Assembly (NCBI RefSeq): GCF_002086795.1
Contig: NZ_MVIM01000019.1
Span: 1-64,000 of the forward strand
Source: Mycolicibacterium tusciae
GTDB lineage: Bacteria; Actinomycetota; Actinomycetes; Mycobacteriales; Mycobacteriaceae
Direction: 5' to 3'
Length of the DNA stretch: 64,000 nucleotides
The notes under the pieces are model-generated. The model ran no database searches. It had not been told where the DNA came from and saw nothing but the letters and a program-made list of their open reading frames with translations. Below, piece after piece: positions 34,721 through 42,098 of this stretch (positions are counted from its first letter, which is position 1; each line of letters starts with the position of its first letter). The translations under genes were made by a program, and so were the position numbers.

Positions 34721-35586
34721 GTCTTCGATTCCGTTGCGTCCGGGTCGGTTTCGGGCTCGTTCGGCTGGGCCGGCACGTCGGCGGACGGTGCGGGCGCCGC
34801 TTGATCCTTCGTCGCCTCGGTCGCGACCTTCTCGTCGTCAGGCCCGCTGTGGGAGTCCGTCGCCGCGTCGGCCGCGGGCGCCTCCATGCCACGTTCCTTG
34901 GCGATCCGCAGCCCGGCCAGGGTCGCGTCCCCGGTCGGGGTCTGCGCGGCGGCTGCCTGCGGATCGGGCAGGCCTGCAAGGACTCTCGCAGTCTCTTTGA
35001 AGTTGCACAGGGGCGCGCCGCGCGTCGGCATGGGCGGTTTGCCGTCGCGTAAGCCGTCGACGAGGTCGCGGGCCGATGACGGTGTTTGGTTGTCGAAGAA
35101 CTCCCAGTTGACCATGACGACCGGTGCGTAGTCGCATGCGGCGTTGCACTCGACGTGCTCGAGGGTGACCTTGCCGTCTTCGGTGGTCTGGCCGGCGTGC
35201 ACGCCCAGGTGGTCTTCGAGCGCTTCGAGAATCGCGTCGCCGCCCATGATGGCGCACAGCGTGTTGGTGCAGACGCCGACCAGGTATTCACCGGTCGGTG
35301 TGCGGCGGTACATGGAGTAAAAGGTGGCCACCGCGGTGACTTCGGCGTCGGTCAGCCCCAACTGCTTGGCGCAGAACGCGATACCCGCGGGTGTCAGGCA
35401 TCCGTCTTCGGACTGGACGAGGTGCAGCAGCGGCAACAATGCCGAACGGCTCTGCGGATAGCGGGCGATGACCGTCTCGGCGTCTGCCGCCAGGCGTGCG
35501 GCCACCTCGGCCGGATAGATCTTGGCGCCGTGAATCGGCGGGCCCGGCTCATCGGGGCGCTGACCGAGCTCGAGGAACACAGTCAC
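34717..35586 (-). CDS. nuoE: NADH-quinone oxidoreductase subunit E with acidic Ala/Pro-rich tail
   Basis: Thioredoxin-like [2Fe-2S] (N1a) subunit. Cys ligands are in GVCTNTLCAIMGG and VECNAACDYAPVVMVN. GTG 35586 overlaps the nuoD stop (GTGA) and fits the coupled operon; a second GTG at 35580 is an alternative, and the longer upstream frame is a shadow of nuoD. At 289 residues it is longer than the M. tuberculosis protein as I remember it (~250). The extra length is a low-complexity tail (about residue 238 onward) rich in Ala, Pro, Asp and Glu, probably disordered. Confidence 0.95.
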   Translation of the reverse strand: MTVFLELGQRPDEPGPPIHGAKIYPAEVAARLAADAETVIARYPQSRSALLPLLHLVQSEDGCLTPAGIAFCAKQLGLTDAEVTAVATFYSMYRRTPTGEYLVGVCTNTLCAIMGGDAILEALEDHLGVHAGQTTEDGKVTLEHVECNAACDYAPVVMVNWEFFDNQTPSSARDLVDGLRDGKPPMPTRGAPLCNFKETARVLAGLPDPQAAAAQTPTGDATLAGLRIAKERGMEAPAADAATDSHSGPDDEKVATEATKDQAAPAPSADVPAQPNEPETDPDATESKT

Positions 35587-36926
35587 CTGTCCACGCCTCC
35601 CATCACCGGGTCGATGGACGCCACCGCGGTGATCGCGTCGGCGACCATGCCGCCCTCGCACATCGCGGCCACGGCTTGCAGGTTGTTGAACGAAGGATCC
35701 CGGTAATGCACGCGGTACGGGCGGGTGCCGCCGTCGGAGACCATGTGCACTCCGAGTTCGCCGCGCGGGGATTCGATCGCCACGTAAACCTGCCCGGCGG
35801 GGACGCGGATGCCTTCGGTGACGAGTTTGAAGTGGTGGATCAGCCCCTCCATGGAGTGGCCCATGATCTTGGCGATGTGTTCTTCGGAGTTGCCGAGCCC
35901 GTCGGGCCCGAGCTTCAGGTCGGCCGGCCAGGCCAGCTTCTTGTCCTGGATCATCACGGGTCCGGGATTGGGCACGTCGAGTCGGTCGACGCACTGCGCG
36001 ATGATCTTCAACGACTCGTGCATCTCCTTGACCCTGATCAGGTAGCGGCCATACGAGTCGCACGCGTCGTCGGTGATCACATCGAAGTCGTAGGTCTCAT
36101 ACCCGCAGTAGGGCTGCGACTTACGCAGGTCATGGGGCAGGCCTGTGGAGCGCAGGCAGGGGCCGGTGATGCCCAGCGCCATGCACCCTTCCAGACCCAG
36201 ATAGCCGATGCCCTGGGTGCGCGCCTTCCAGATGTAGTTCTCCGAGAGCAGGTCCTCGAGGTCCTTGAGCCTCTTGGGCATCAGCTTGAGCATGTCGCGG
36301 ATCTGCGGGATGGCCTCTTCGGGCAGGTCCATCGCCACGCCGCCGGGACGGATGTAGGAGTTGTTCATCCGTAGCCCAGTGATGGTCTCGAACAGCGACA
36401 GGATCTGCTCACGCTCGCGGAACCCGTAGAACATCGCGCCCATGGATCCCAGCTCCATACCGCCGGTGGCCAGGGCCACCAGATGGCTGGAGATGCGGTT
36501 GAGTTCCATCATCATCACGCGGATCACGCTGGCGCGTTCGGGGATGTCGTCGGTGACGCCGAGGAGTTTCTCGACAGCCAGGCAGTACACCGTTTCGTTG
36601 AAAAGCGGTGACAGGTAATCCATTCGGGTGACGAAGGTGACACCTTGGGTCCAGGTGCGGAACTCAAGGTTCTTCTCGATGCCGGTGTGGAGATAGCCGA
36701 TGCCGCAACGGATCTCGACGATCGTCTCACCCTCGATCTCCAGGATCAGGCGCAGCACCCCGTGGGTGGAGGGATGCTGGGGGCCCATGTTGACCACGAT
36801 GCGTTCCCCGGCGTGGGAGGCCGCGCTTTGTTTTGCGGCTTCCACGACCTGTTCCCAGTCCTGTCCGCCGACGACGACCACCGTTTCGGTACCGCCCGAG
36901 TCGGGCGGGGTGTCAGGTGAATTCAT
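35583..36926 (-). CDS. nuoD: NADH-quinone oxidoreductase subunit D
   Basis: A 447-residue subunit of the quinone-reduction module, related to [NiFe] hydrogenase large subunits. Landmarks are NMGPQHPSTHGVLRL (quinone-site His), GIGYLHTGIEKNLE and GPCLRSTGLPHDLRK. The N-terminal ~25 residues (SPDTPPDSGGTETVVVVGG) are a short actinobacterial extension. It shares one base with nuoC and 4 bp with nuoE. Confidence 0.97.
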   Translation of the reverse strand: MNSPDTPPDSGGTETVVVVGGQDWEQVVEAAKQSAASHAGERIVVNMGPQHPSTHGVLRLILEIEGETIVEIRCGIGYLHTGIEKNLEFRTWTQGVTFVTRMDYLSPLFNETVYCLAVEKLLGVTDDIPERASVIRVMMMELNRISSHLVALATGGMELGSMGAMFYGFREREQILSLFETITGLRMNNSYIRPGGVAMDLPEEAIPQIRDMLKLMPKRLKDLEDLLSENYIWKARTQGIGYLGLEGCMALGITGPCLRSTGLPHDLRKSQPYCGYETYDFDVITDDACDSYGRYLIRVKEMHESLKIIAQCVDRLDVPNPGPVMIQDKKLAWPADLKLGPDGLGNSEEHIAKIMGHSMEGLIHHFKLVTEGIRVPAGQVYVAIESPRGELGVHMVSDGGTRPYRVHYRDPSFNNLQAVAAMCEGGMVADAITAVASIDPVMGGVDR

Positions 36927-37633
36927 CAGTTGTATGACCTCCGCTGATCGGGCGGCGGAATCTCAGCGCCGTGGTACTCGACGGGGATACCGCCGAGCGG
37001 GTAGTCCTTGCGCTGCGGATGCCCTACCCAGTCGTCGGGCATCTCGATGCGCGTCAGCGCCGGATGGCCGTCGAAGATGATGCCGAAGAAGTCGTAGGTT
37101 TCGCGCTCGTGCCAGTCGACGGTCGGATACACCGCGTACAGCGACGGGATGTGGGGGTCGGCGTCGGCAGCGGCGACTTCCACGCGGATGCGACGGTTGT
37201 GGGTGATCGACATCAGCGGATACACCGCATGCAGCTCGCGTCCTTCGTCGTCGGGGTAGTGCACGCCGCTGACTCCCAGGCACAGTTCGAACCGCAGGCC
37301 CGGATCATCACGCAGCGCCTGGGCCACCGCGGGCAGCTGCTCGCGCCGAACCTCCAACGTCAGCTCATCGCGGTAGACCACCACCCGCTCGATCGACTCC
37401 GCGTAGCCGTCCTCGCCCAATGCCGCGGCCAATGTGTCGACCACCTCGTCGAAAAACCCGCCATAGGGGCGTGGCGAACTGCCCGGCAGCGCGACGGACC
37501 GGACGAGGCGGCCATAGCCCGACGTGTCACCGGAGCCCTGGGCGCCGAACATGCCGCGGCGCACACCGATGACCTCGGGCGGATCGATGTCGGCCTGTGG
37601 GCCGTGACCGGTGCCGTTGCTGTGTTCTGTCAC
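36926..37633 (-). CDS. nuoC: NADH-quinone oxidoreductase subunit C
   Basis: A 235-residue peripheral-arm subunit with the signature DWHERETYDFFGIIFDGHPALTRIEMPDDW and the C-terminal KDYPLGGIPVEY. It stabilizes the NuoB-NuoD interface. It overlaps nuoB by 4 bp. Confidence 0.97.
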   Translation of the reverse strand: MTEHSNGTGHGPQADIDPPEVIGVRRGMFGAQGSGDTSGYGRLVRSVALPGSSPRPYGGFFDEVVDTLAAALGEDGYAESIERVVVYRDELTLEVRREQLPAVAQALRDDPGLRFELCLGVSGVHYPDDEGRELHAVYPLMSITHNRRIRVEVAAADADPHIPSLYAVYPTVDWHERETYDFFGIIFDGHPALTRIEMPDDWVGHPQRKDYPLGGIPVEYHGAEIPPPDQRRSYN

Positions 37634-38184
37634 CTCAGCAAACCCTTGAGCTCGATGGTCGGCGTGACCGACAGGGCTGCCTTCTCGGCTTCGCGAATCG
37701 CCTCCTCGCGATGAACACCTAGTGGCATCTCCTGAATCTTGTCGTGCAGCTTGAGGATTGCGTGCAGCAGCATCTCCGGGCGCGGCGGGCAGCCGGGTAG
37801 ATAGATGTCGACCGGTACGACGTGGTCCACACCCTGCACAATCGCGTAGTTATTGAACATCCCGCCCGAGGAGGCACACACGCCCATCGCCAGCACCCAC
37901 TTGGGCTCGGCCATCTGGTCGTAGATCTGGCGCAGCACCGGAGCCATCTTCTGGCTCACCCGACCTGCGACGATCATCAGATCGGCCTGCCGTGGCGTCG
38001 CCGAGAATCGCTCCATGCCGAAACGCGAGATGTCGAACCGCGGACCCGCCGTCGCCATCATCTCGATCGCGCAGCAGGCCAGCCCGAAGGTCGCGGGCCA
38101 CAGCGAGCCCTTTCGGATGTAGCCGGCGACCTTCTCGACCGTCGACAGCATGATTCCGCCGGGCAGTTTCTCTTCTAGTCCCAT
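37630..38184 (-). CDS. nuoB: NADH-quinone oxidoreductase subunit B (cluster N2)
   Basis: A 184-residue subunit carrying the last [4Fe-4S] cluster N2 next to quinone. Cys ligands are in LACCAIEMM, GVCASSGGMF and YLPGCPPRPE. The frame is open much further upstream, but ATG 38184 gives MGLEEKLPGG, the family N-terminus, and leaves only a 10-bp overlap with nuoA. Confidence 0.97.
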   Translation of the reverse strand: MGLEEKLPGGIMLSTVEKVAGYIRKGSLWPATFGLACCAIEMMATAGPRFDISRFGMERFSATPRQADLMIVAGRVSQKMAPVLRQIYDQMAEPKWVLAMGVCASSGGMFNNYAIVQGVDHVVPVDIYLPGCPPRPEMLLHAILKLHDKIQEMPLGVHREEAIREAEKAALSVTPTIELKGLLR

Positions 38185-38546
38185 GCCAGGCCACCTCTCC
38201 GCCAGACGTACGCGTAGGCCACGAACACCACCACCATGAAGAGAAGCATCTCTACCAGCGCGAACAGTCCGAGATTGTCGAAAGCGACCGCCCAGGGATA
38301 GAGGAAGACGATCTCGATGTCGAAGATGATGAACAACATCGCGGTCAGGTAGTACTTGATCGGGAATCGCTGGCCCGCCGAGTGGGCACTGGCCAGTTCT
38401 GGGACTGGTTCGATACCGCACTCGTAGGCCTCGAGTTTGGAGTGGTTATAGCGCCTCGGGCCGACCAGCAGAGCAATGCCGACCGAGCCGACCGCGAACA
38501 CCGCCGCGATTCCGCCGAGTACCAGTATCGGGGTGTACAAATCCAT
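38175..38546 (-). CDS. nuoA: NADH-quinone oxidoreductase subunit A
   Basis: A 123-residue, three-helix membrane subunit and first gene of the 14-gene nuo operon. The conserved loop is KLEAYECGIEP, followed by FPIKYYLTAMLFIIFDIEIVFLYPWAV. ATG 38546 is chosen because it gives MDLYTPILVLGG; a GAGGGAG lies slightly far upstream. The 164 bp before it should hold the operon promoter; no confident -35/-10 pair was found. Confidence 0.96.
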   Translation of the reverse strand: MDLYTPILVLGGIAAVFAVGSVGIALLVGPRRYNHSKLEAYECGIEPVPELASAHSAGQRFPIKYYLTAMLFIIFDIEIVFLYPWAVAFDNLGLFALVEMLLFMVVVFVAYAYVWRRGGLAWD

Positions 38547-38710
38547 GCCGAGCAAACGCTCCCTCGTGGGCTGTCGATGTGAGCTTACCCACACCCTAGC
38601 GGGCTCAGCGATGAGCGCCACACGTTGGGGTTAGTATGGCTAAGATCACACTTCGGCTATGTCGTCGTGCCACGAATGGGCAAGTGCGACAGCGAGTTTG
38701 GTGTTTTGGG

Positions 38711-39109
38711 TTACTGCACGGGTGTGCGCAACAGCGAGACCACCGCGTCGCCGAGCCGGATCGGGTCGATCGGATGGGGGACAGCGGCCTCGGCGCGCGA
38801 CCAGTTGGCCAGCCAAGCGTCGTCGGGGCGTCCGGTGAGCACGAGGACGGGCGGGCAGTCGGCGATCTCATCCTTGAGCTGCTTGGCAATTCCCATGCCG
38901 CCGGTCGGAGTGGCCTCTCCGTCGAGGATCACCAGATCGAAACCGCCCTCGTCCATCTGTCGGATGACCATCGGACCGGTGGCGATCTCGACGTATGTCA
39001 GCTCCGGCAGGTCCGGGTGCACGCGCTTTCCGAGCGCGAGCTGCACCTGCTCTCGGGTCCTGGGATTGTCGCTGTAGACGAGGACCCGAAGTGGTGATTG
39101 CTCGACCAT
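38711..39109 (-). CDS. Orphan receiver-domain protein, degenerate (Rv3143-like)
   Basis: A 132-residue single receiver domain with no output domain and no adjacent histidine kinase. The predicted phospho-acceptor is the Asp in LVILDGEA, and the Thr of VLTG is kept. The N-terminal acidic pair is changed (LVYSDNP, Ser-Asp instead of Asp-Asp). The conserved switch Lys (usually in a KP motif) is replaced by His in AVPHPIDP. It therefore may not be phosphorylated normally. The position directly upstream of nuoA matches Rv3143 in M. tuberculosis. Confidence 0.87.
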   Translation of the reverse strand: MVEQSPLRVLVYSDNPRTREQVQLALGKRVHPDLPELTYVEIATGPMVIRQMDEGGFDLVILDGEATPTGGMGIAKQLKDEIADCPPVLVLTGRPDDAWLANWSRAEAAVPHPIDPIRLGDAVVSLLRTPVQ

Positions 39110-39125
39110 GCGCCCGATCGTACGG

Positions 39126-39659
39126 CTAGGTCGCGCGTCGGAACACGAGGTCGCCGGAGATCGTCACGTTGTCAGTGATCATCCCCATCAGGTTGCCGTC
39201 GACTCCGAAGTCCTGGCGGTTGATGGTCGCCTTCGTCGTCAGCCGCATCGCGCCGTCGCCGACGGGCGTCACCTTCGCCTTCAACTCGACCGGCTTCGTC
39301 GTGCCCTTGATGGTGAGCTGCGCACGCAGTCCGACGGTGTCGGCGGTCACCGAATCCGCGGAGCTGACGACCACGCTGATGTCTGGAAACTTTTCGGCTT
39401 CAAAGAAGTCGGCGGAGCGCAGATGCTCGTCGCGTTTGCCGATGCCGCTGCGCAGCGATGCCGCCTTGATATCGATGCGGCCGGAAACCGTTTGCGGGGC
39501 AGTGACTTGGCCCTCGGCGTCGAACTCGGTGAACCGTACCTTTACCGGCATCACACCCCACAGTGATTTGCTCGTCACCGCGACGGTCGATTGATCTGCG
39601 ACGGCGGTCCAGGTTCCGGCCGACGCCGGATCGCTGAAAAATTCGCTGAGGCTTGCCAT
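39126..39659 (-). CDS. YceI family protein
   Basis: A 177-residue lipocalin-like beta-barrel family protein; members bind polyisoprenoid-type lipids. Typical pattern: WTAVADQSTVAVTSKSLWGVMPVKVRF near the N-terminus, RDEHLRSADFFEAEKFPDISVV in the middle and INRQDFGV near the C-terminus. No signal peptide is visible, as in many actinobacterial YceI proteins. It lies 11 bp from the SnoaL-like gene upstream and likely shares its transcript. Confidence 0.9.
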   Translation of the reverse strand: MASLSEFFSDPASAGTWTAVADQSTVAVTSKSLWGVMPVKVRFTEFDAEGQVTAPQTVSGRIDIKAASLRSGIGKRDEHLRSADFFEAEKFPDISVVVSSADSVTADTVGLRAQLTIKGTTKPVELKAKVTPVGDGAMRLTTKATINRQDFGVDGNLMGMITDNVTISGDLVFRRAT

Positions 39660-39670
39660 GTCGTCTCCTG

Positions 39671-40069
39671 TCAGTTGGATGTATCGAGCAGTGGGGCCAT
39701 CTCCGCCGGATCGAAGTACTCGTCGATCCGGGTGATCAATCCGGCGGTGCCCACTTTGATGACGATGCAGACACGCATATGGATCGATGTCCCGTTGCGG
39801 CCGTCGGCATGCAGGATGTGCTGCTGCACGAAACCGCCTTCGAAGAACTGGCGCTCGAGTACCTCGTAGCGGCGGGAGGTCGTCGCATTGATGAACCAGT
39901 CGATGATCCGCGCCGCCCGCTCTTTCGCGCTGTCTCGGGTGTCGCCCGAGTGCCAGACCAGCACCTCCTCGCTGAACAGTTGCTTCACCGTGACGATGTC
40001 GCTGTGGGCGATCGCCTCGAAGAGCCGATCGGCGACGTCGACGAGCACGCCCGATTCCGTAACGGACAT
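39671..40069 (-). CDS. SnoaL-like (nuclear transport factor 2 fold) protein
   Basis: A 132-residue protein with the NTF2-like pattern: an N-terminal helix pair (VADRLFEAIAHSDIVTVKQLFSEEVLVWHSGD) followed by beta strands (YEVLERQFFEGGFVQQHIL, RVCIVIKV..GLITRIDEYFDPAEM). The terminal IxxIDEYFDP segment is typical of SnoaL-like polyketide cyclase and ketosteroid-isomerase relatives. Catalytic role not assignable. It is divergent from the methyltransferase gene (52-bp gap). Confidence 0.8.
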   Translation of the reverse strand: MSVTESGVLVDVADRLFEAIAHSDIVTVKQLFSEEVLVWHSGDTRDSAKERAARIIDWFINATTSRRYEVLERQFFEGGFVQQHILHADGRNGTSIHMRVCIVIKVGTAGLITRIDEYFDPAEMAPLLDTSN

Positions 40070-40121
40070 TTACCTGACCTCTCTTGACCTAAAGCAAGGT
40101 TGAGGTAGAACCCTGGACTTC

Positions 40122-40751
40122 ATGGATTCCACCCCAACCTTCTCCCGATTCGACGATGCCTACAAGACCCGAACCGCGCCGTGGGTGATCGGCGAACCGC
40201 AGCCCGCGATCGTCGGCGTCGAGCGGGCCGGTCTCATCCGCGGTGCCGTACTCGACGCCGGTTGCGGGACCGGTGAGCACACGATCCTGCTCACCCGCCT
40301 CGGTTATGACGTGCTCGGCGTCGATGCCGCCCCGACGGCGATCGAGCAGGCCCGCGACAACGCGGCAGCCAAAGGCGTCGACGCGCACTTCGAGGTCGCC
40401 GACGCGATGAAACTCGGCGACGAGCCGCGCTACGACACGATCGTCGACAGCGCGTTGTTCCACATTTTCGACGACACGGACCGCGCCCGATACGTCGCCG
40501 GCCTGCACGCCGTGTGTAGGCCGGGAGCGGTCGTGCATGTGCTGGCGCTGTCCGACAAGGGCCGCGGATTCGGCCCCGAGGTCAGTGAGGCGGTGGTTCG
40601 CGACGCGTTCGGAGACGGCTGGACGCTGGAGGCGCTGAACGAGACCACCTATCGCGGCGTCGTCCAGGAACCGCACGTCGAGGCGATCGGCCTGCCGGCC
40701 GGGACGGTGGTCGACGAACCGGCCTGGTTGGCCCGCATCCGCCGCCTCTGA
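40122..40751 (+). CDS. Class I SAM-dependent methyltransferase
   Basis: A 209-residue Rossmann methyltransferase with motif I VLDAGCGTGEHTILL, the motif II acidic residue in VLGVDAAP, and the motif IV-like YDTIVDSALFHIF. Such small DAGCGTGE proteins methylate small molecules, sometimes thiols or tellurite-type compounds; the substrate is unknown. Its stop codon lies at the foot of the palindromic hairpin 40751-40805, which may end its transcript. Confidence 0.87.
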   Translation: MDSTPTFSRFDDAYKTRTAPWVIGEPQPAIVGVERAGLIRGAVLDAGCGTGEHTILLTRLGYDVLGVDAAPTAIEQARDNAAAKGVDAHFEVADAMKLGDEPRYDTIVDSALFHIFDDTDRARYVAGLHAVCRPGAVVHVLALSDKGRGFGPEVSEAVVRDAFGDGWTLEALNETTYRGVVQEPHVEAIGLPAGTVVDEPAWLARIRRL

Positions 40752-40805
40752 GTGATTTGTGCACATTTGGGAGCGCTCACCGCTCCTGAACGTGCACAAA
40801 TCGCT
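40751..40805. repeat. Long palindromic hairpin between convergent genes (possible bidirectional terminator or dispersed repeat)
   Basis: Two 22-base arms (40754-40775 and 40781-40802) flank a 5-base loop (CTCAC). The arms begin and end with GATTTGTGCAC / GTGCACAAATC and contain the inner GGAGCG / CGCTCC pair; in RNA there is one mismatch and two G-U pairs. Three more base pairs extend it to 40751-40805, overlapping the stop codons of both convergent genes. No T-run follows. It resembles palindromic elements I recall recurring in mycobacterial genomes; no second copy was noticed in this window. Confidence 0.7.
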
Positions 40806-41142
40806 ACGATTCGGCATAGCCGGGGTGGTTGACGTCGAGGCGTCGTCGCACGATCGTGCGCAGTCCGGCCAGCAGTTCGTCGGGCCGATCGTCGAGGTTG
40901 CCGGCGCGGATGGCCATCGCGAGTTCGGTCTCGTCCGCGTAGCCCAGCCCGTTGAGTGCAGCGACGACGTCATCGGCGGACGCGTCGAGCAGTTCGCGCT
41001 CGACGATGCGCAGCACATTGGCGGCGACGCGGGCGTGGAAGTTGACCGGCGACCCGACAGCTGCGCGCACTTCGTTGTCCAGAAAGTCGGCGACTGCCCC
41101 GACCAGTTCGGCCGCGGTCGGCCGGCCGTACAGCCCGCTCAT
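40804..41142 (-). CDS. DUF6285-like small helical protein (LvaB-like partner of kinase)
   Basis: A 112-residue, mostly helical protein. Pattern: GRPTAAELVGAVADFLDNEV, then FHARVAANVLRIVEREL, then a C-terminal helix (RPDELLAGLRTIVRRRLDVNHPGY). This fits DUF6285, small proteins encoded beside or fused to APH-fold kinases. In Pseudomonas levulinate catabolism a small protein of this sort (LvaB) is needed with the kinase LvaA to phosphorylate 4-hydroxyacyl-CoA. ATG 41142 has GGAGGTGG upstream and overlaps the kinase stop (ATGA). Last gene of the operon; the longer open frame upstream is a shadow of the kinase gene. Confidence 0.72.
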   Translation of the reverse strand: MSGLYGRPTAAELVGAVADFLDNEVRAAVGSPVNFHARVAANVLRIVERELLDASADDVVAALNGLGYADETELAMAIRAGNLDDRPDELLAGLRTIVRRRLDVNHPGYAES

Positions 41143-42098
41143 CTCGGACCACCTCCCGTGAGCAGATCCAGCACGTCCCATTCGGTTTCGGCGACACGGC
41201 GACCGATCGCCGCCAGTTCGACCGACCGGTTCAGGCCCGAAAGATGCCGTTCGGCCTGGAATCGACAGATGACACCCCAGCGCAGGGTCGCCACGGTGAG
41301 CCACCAGCGGAACACGTCGCGATCCAGCTCGGTTTCCGCCGCGGATTCGTAGGCCGACAGGAAGCTCTCGACGCTGCCGAGACCACCCGCGCCCATGTCT
41401 TCTGGCGCCCCGAAGCGCCAGGCGCGGATGCAGAACCACGCCAGGTCTTCGTACACCTCGCCGGTATGAACCAGCTCCCAGTCCAGCACCGCCGCCAACC
41501 CGTTCGCGTCGACGATCAGATTGCCCATTCGGAAGTCGCCGTGCACGAGCACCTGCCGGGTGGGCGCAGGACGATTCGCGGCCAGCCAGCGGAACGCCCA
41601 CTCGAACGTTGCTGTGGTGTCCTTCATTTCGTCGAGCCGGTCCCGCCACTCGGCAAGGTCGTCGAACCCGGCGAGTCCGGGCACGTCGGTGTCTGCCCGG
41701 TGGATGGCCGCCAACGCCTGTGCACACTGATGCAACAGCCGGTCCCGGCCTGCGTCGTCGAGTGTGCGGTAGATCCGCCGGACGATCGTCTCGCCGGCGA
41801 TCGCGTTGCAGATCAGGTACGGATTACCCAGTGCCTCAGGGGAATTGTCGGCCGCCACGATATGGGGGACGGGGGCGCCCGCGGCCGCGGCACGCTGCTG
41901 CACAGCCGCCTCCAGCTCCATGCTTGCGTGCACGTCGTCGGGCGGCCCGGTGCGCAGGATCAACGGCCGCCGCTCATCGGTGACGGCGTCGAACGCCCAC
42001 GTCGTCCTGCTCGCCCCGCCGGTCAGGGCGCGCAGGTTCTCGACGACCACGCCGTCGCCCAGTTCCGGGCGGAGCACGGCCTCGAGCTGATCCTTCAC
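41139..42098 (-). CDS. APH-fold phosphotransferase (LvaA/ACAD10-like acyl kinase)
   Basis: A 319-residue kinase-fold protein. The N-lobe has LTGGASRTTWAF and LILRTGPP; the catalytic loop is VLVHGDFRMGNLIV (complete HGD and Asn), and the metal-binding motif is VLDWELVHTGEVYEDLAWF. Proteins of this subgroup are encoded beside, or fused to, acyl-CoA dehydrogenases (human ACAD10/11). There they phosphorylate the 4-hydroxy group of hydroxyacyl-CoA before elimination. Here it overlaps an acyl-CoA dehydrogenase gene upstream and the small DUF6285-like gene downstream by 4 bp each, the same trio as lvaC-lvaA-lvaB. An antibiotic-resistance role is unlikely. Confidence 0.86.
   Translation of the reverse strand: MKDQLEAVLRPELGDGVVVENLRALTGGASRTTWAFDAVTDERRPLILRTGPPDDVHASMELEAAVQQRAAAAGAPVPHIVAADNSPEALGNPYLICNAIAGETIVRRIYRTLDDAGRDRLLHQCAQALAAIHRADTDVPGLAGFDDLAEWRDRLDEMKDTTATFEWAFRWLAANRPAPTRQVLVHGDFRMGNLIVDANGLAAVLDWELVHTGEVYEDLAWFCIRAWRFGAPEDMGAGGLGSVESFLSAYESAAETELDRDVFRWWLTVATLRWGVICRFQAERHLSGLNRSVELAAIGRRVAETEWDVLDLLTGGGPR

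Noticed and set aside
34096..34804. Plus-strand open frames opposite nuoE-nuoF and other nuo genes
   Set aside because: Arg/His-rich antisense frames are expected in high-GC DNA; they lack starts with ribosome sites and overlap certain genes.
34717..36063. Single 448-codon frame that could be read as a long NuoE with an extra N-terminal domain
   Set aside because: The first ~160 codons lie in an alternate frame of nuoD. The residue pattern there is Arg-rich shadow composition, and GTG 35586 overlapping the nuoD stop gives the normal N-terminus.
38547..38710. Sigma-70 type promoter for nuoA
   Set aside because: A CATACT-like -10 exists on the minus strand, but no convincing -35 at proper spacing; not listed as a feature.
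40804..41727. 307-codon minus-strand frame as one large gene
   Set aside because: Only the last 112 codons look like protein and have a good ribosome site; the rest is an alternate frame of the kinase gene.
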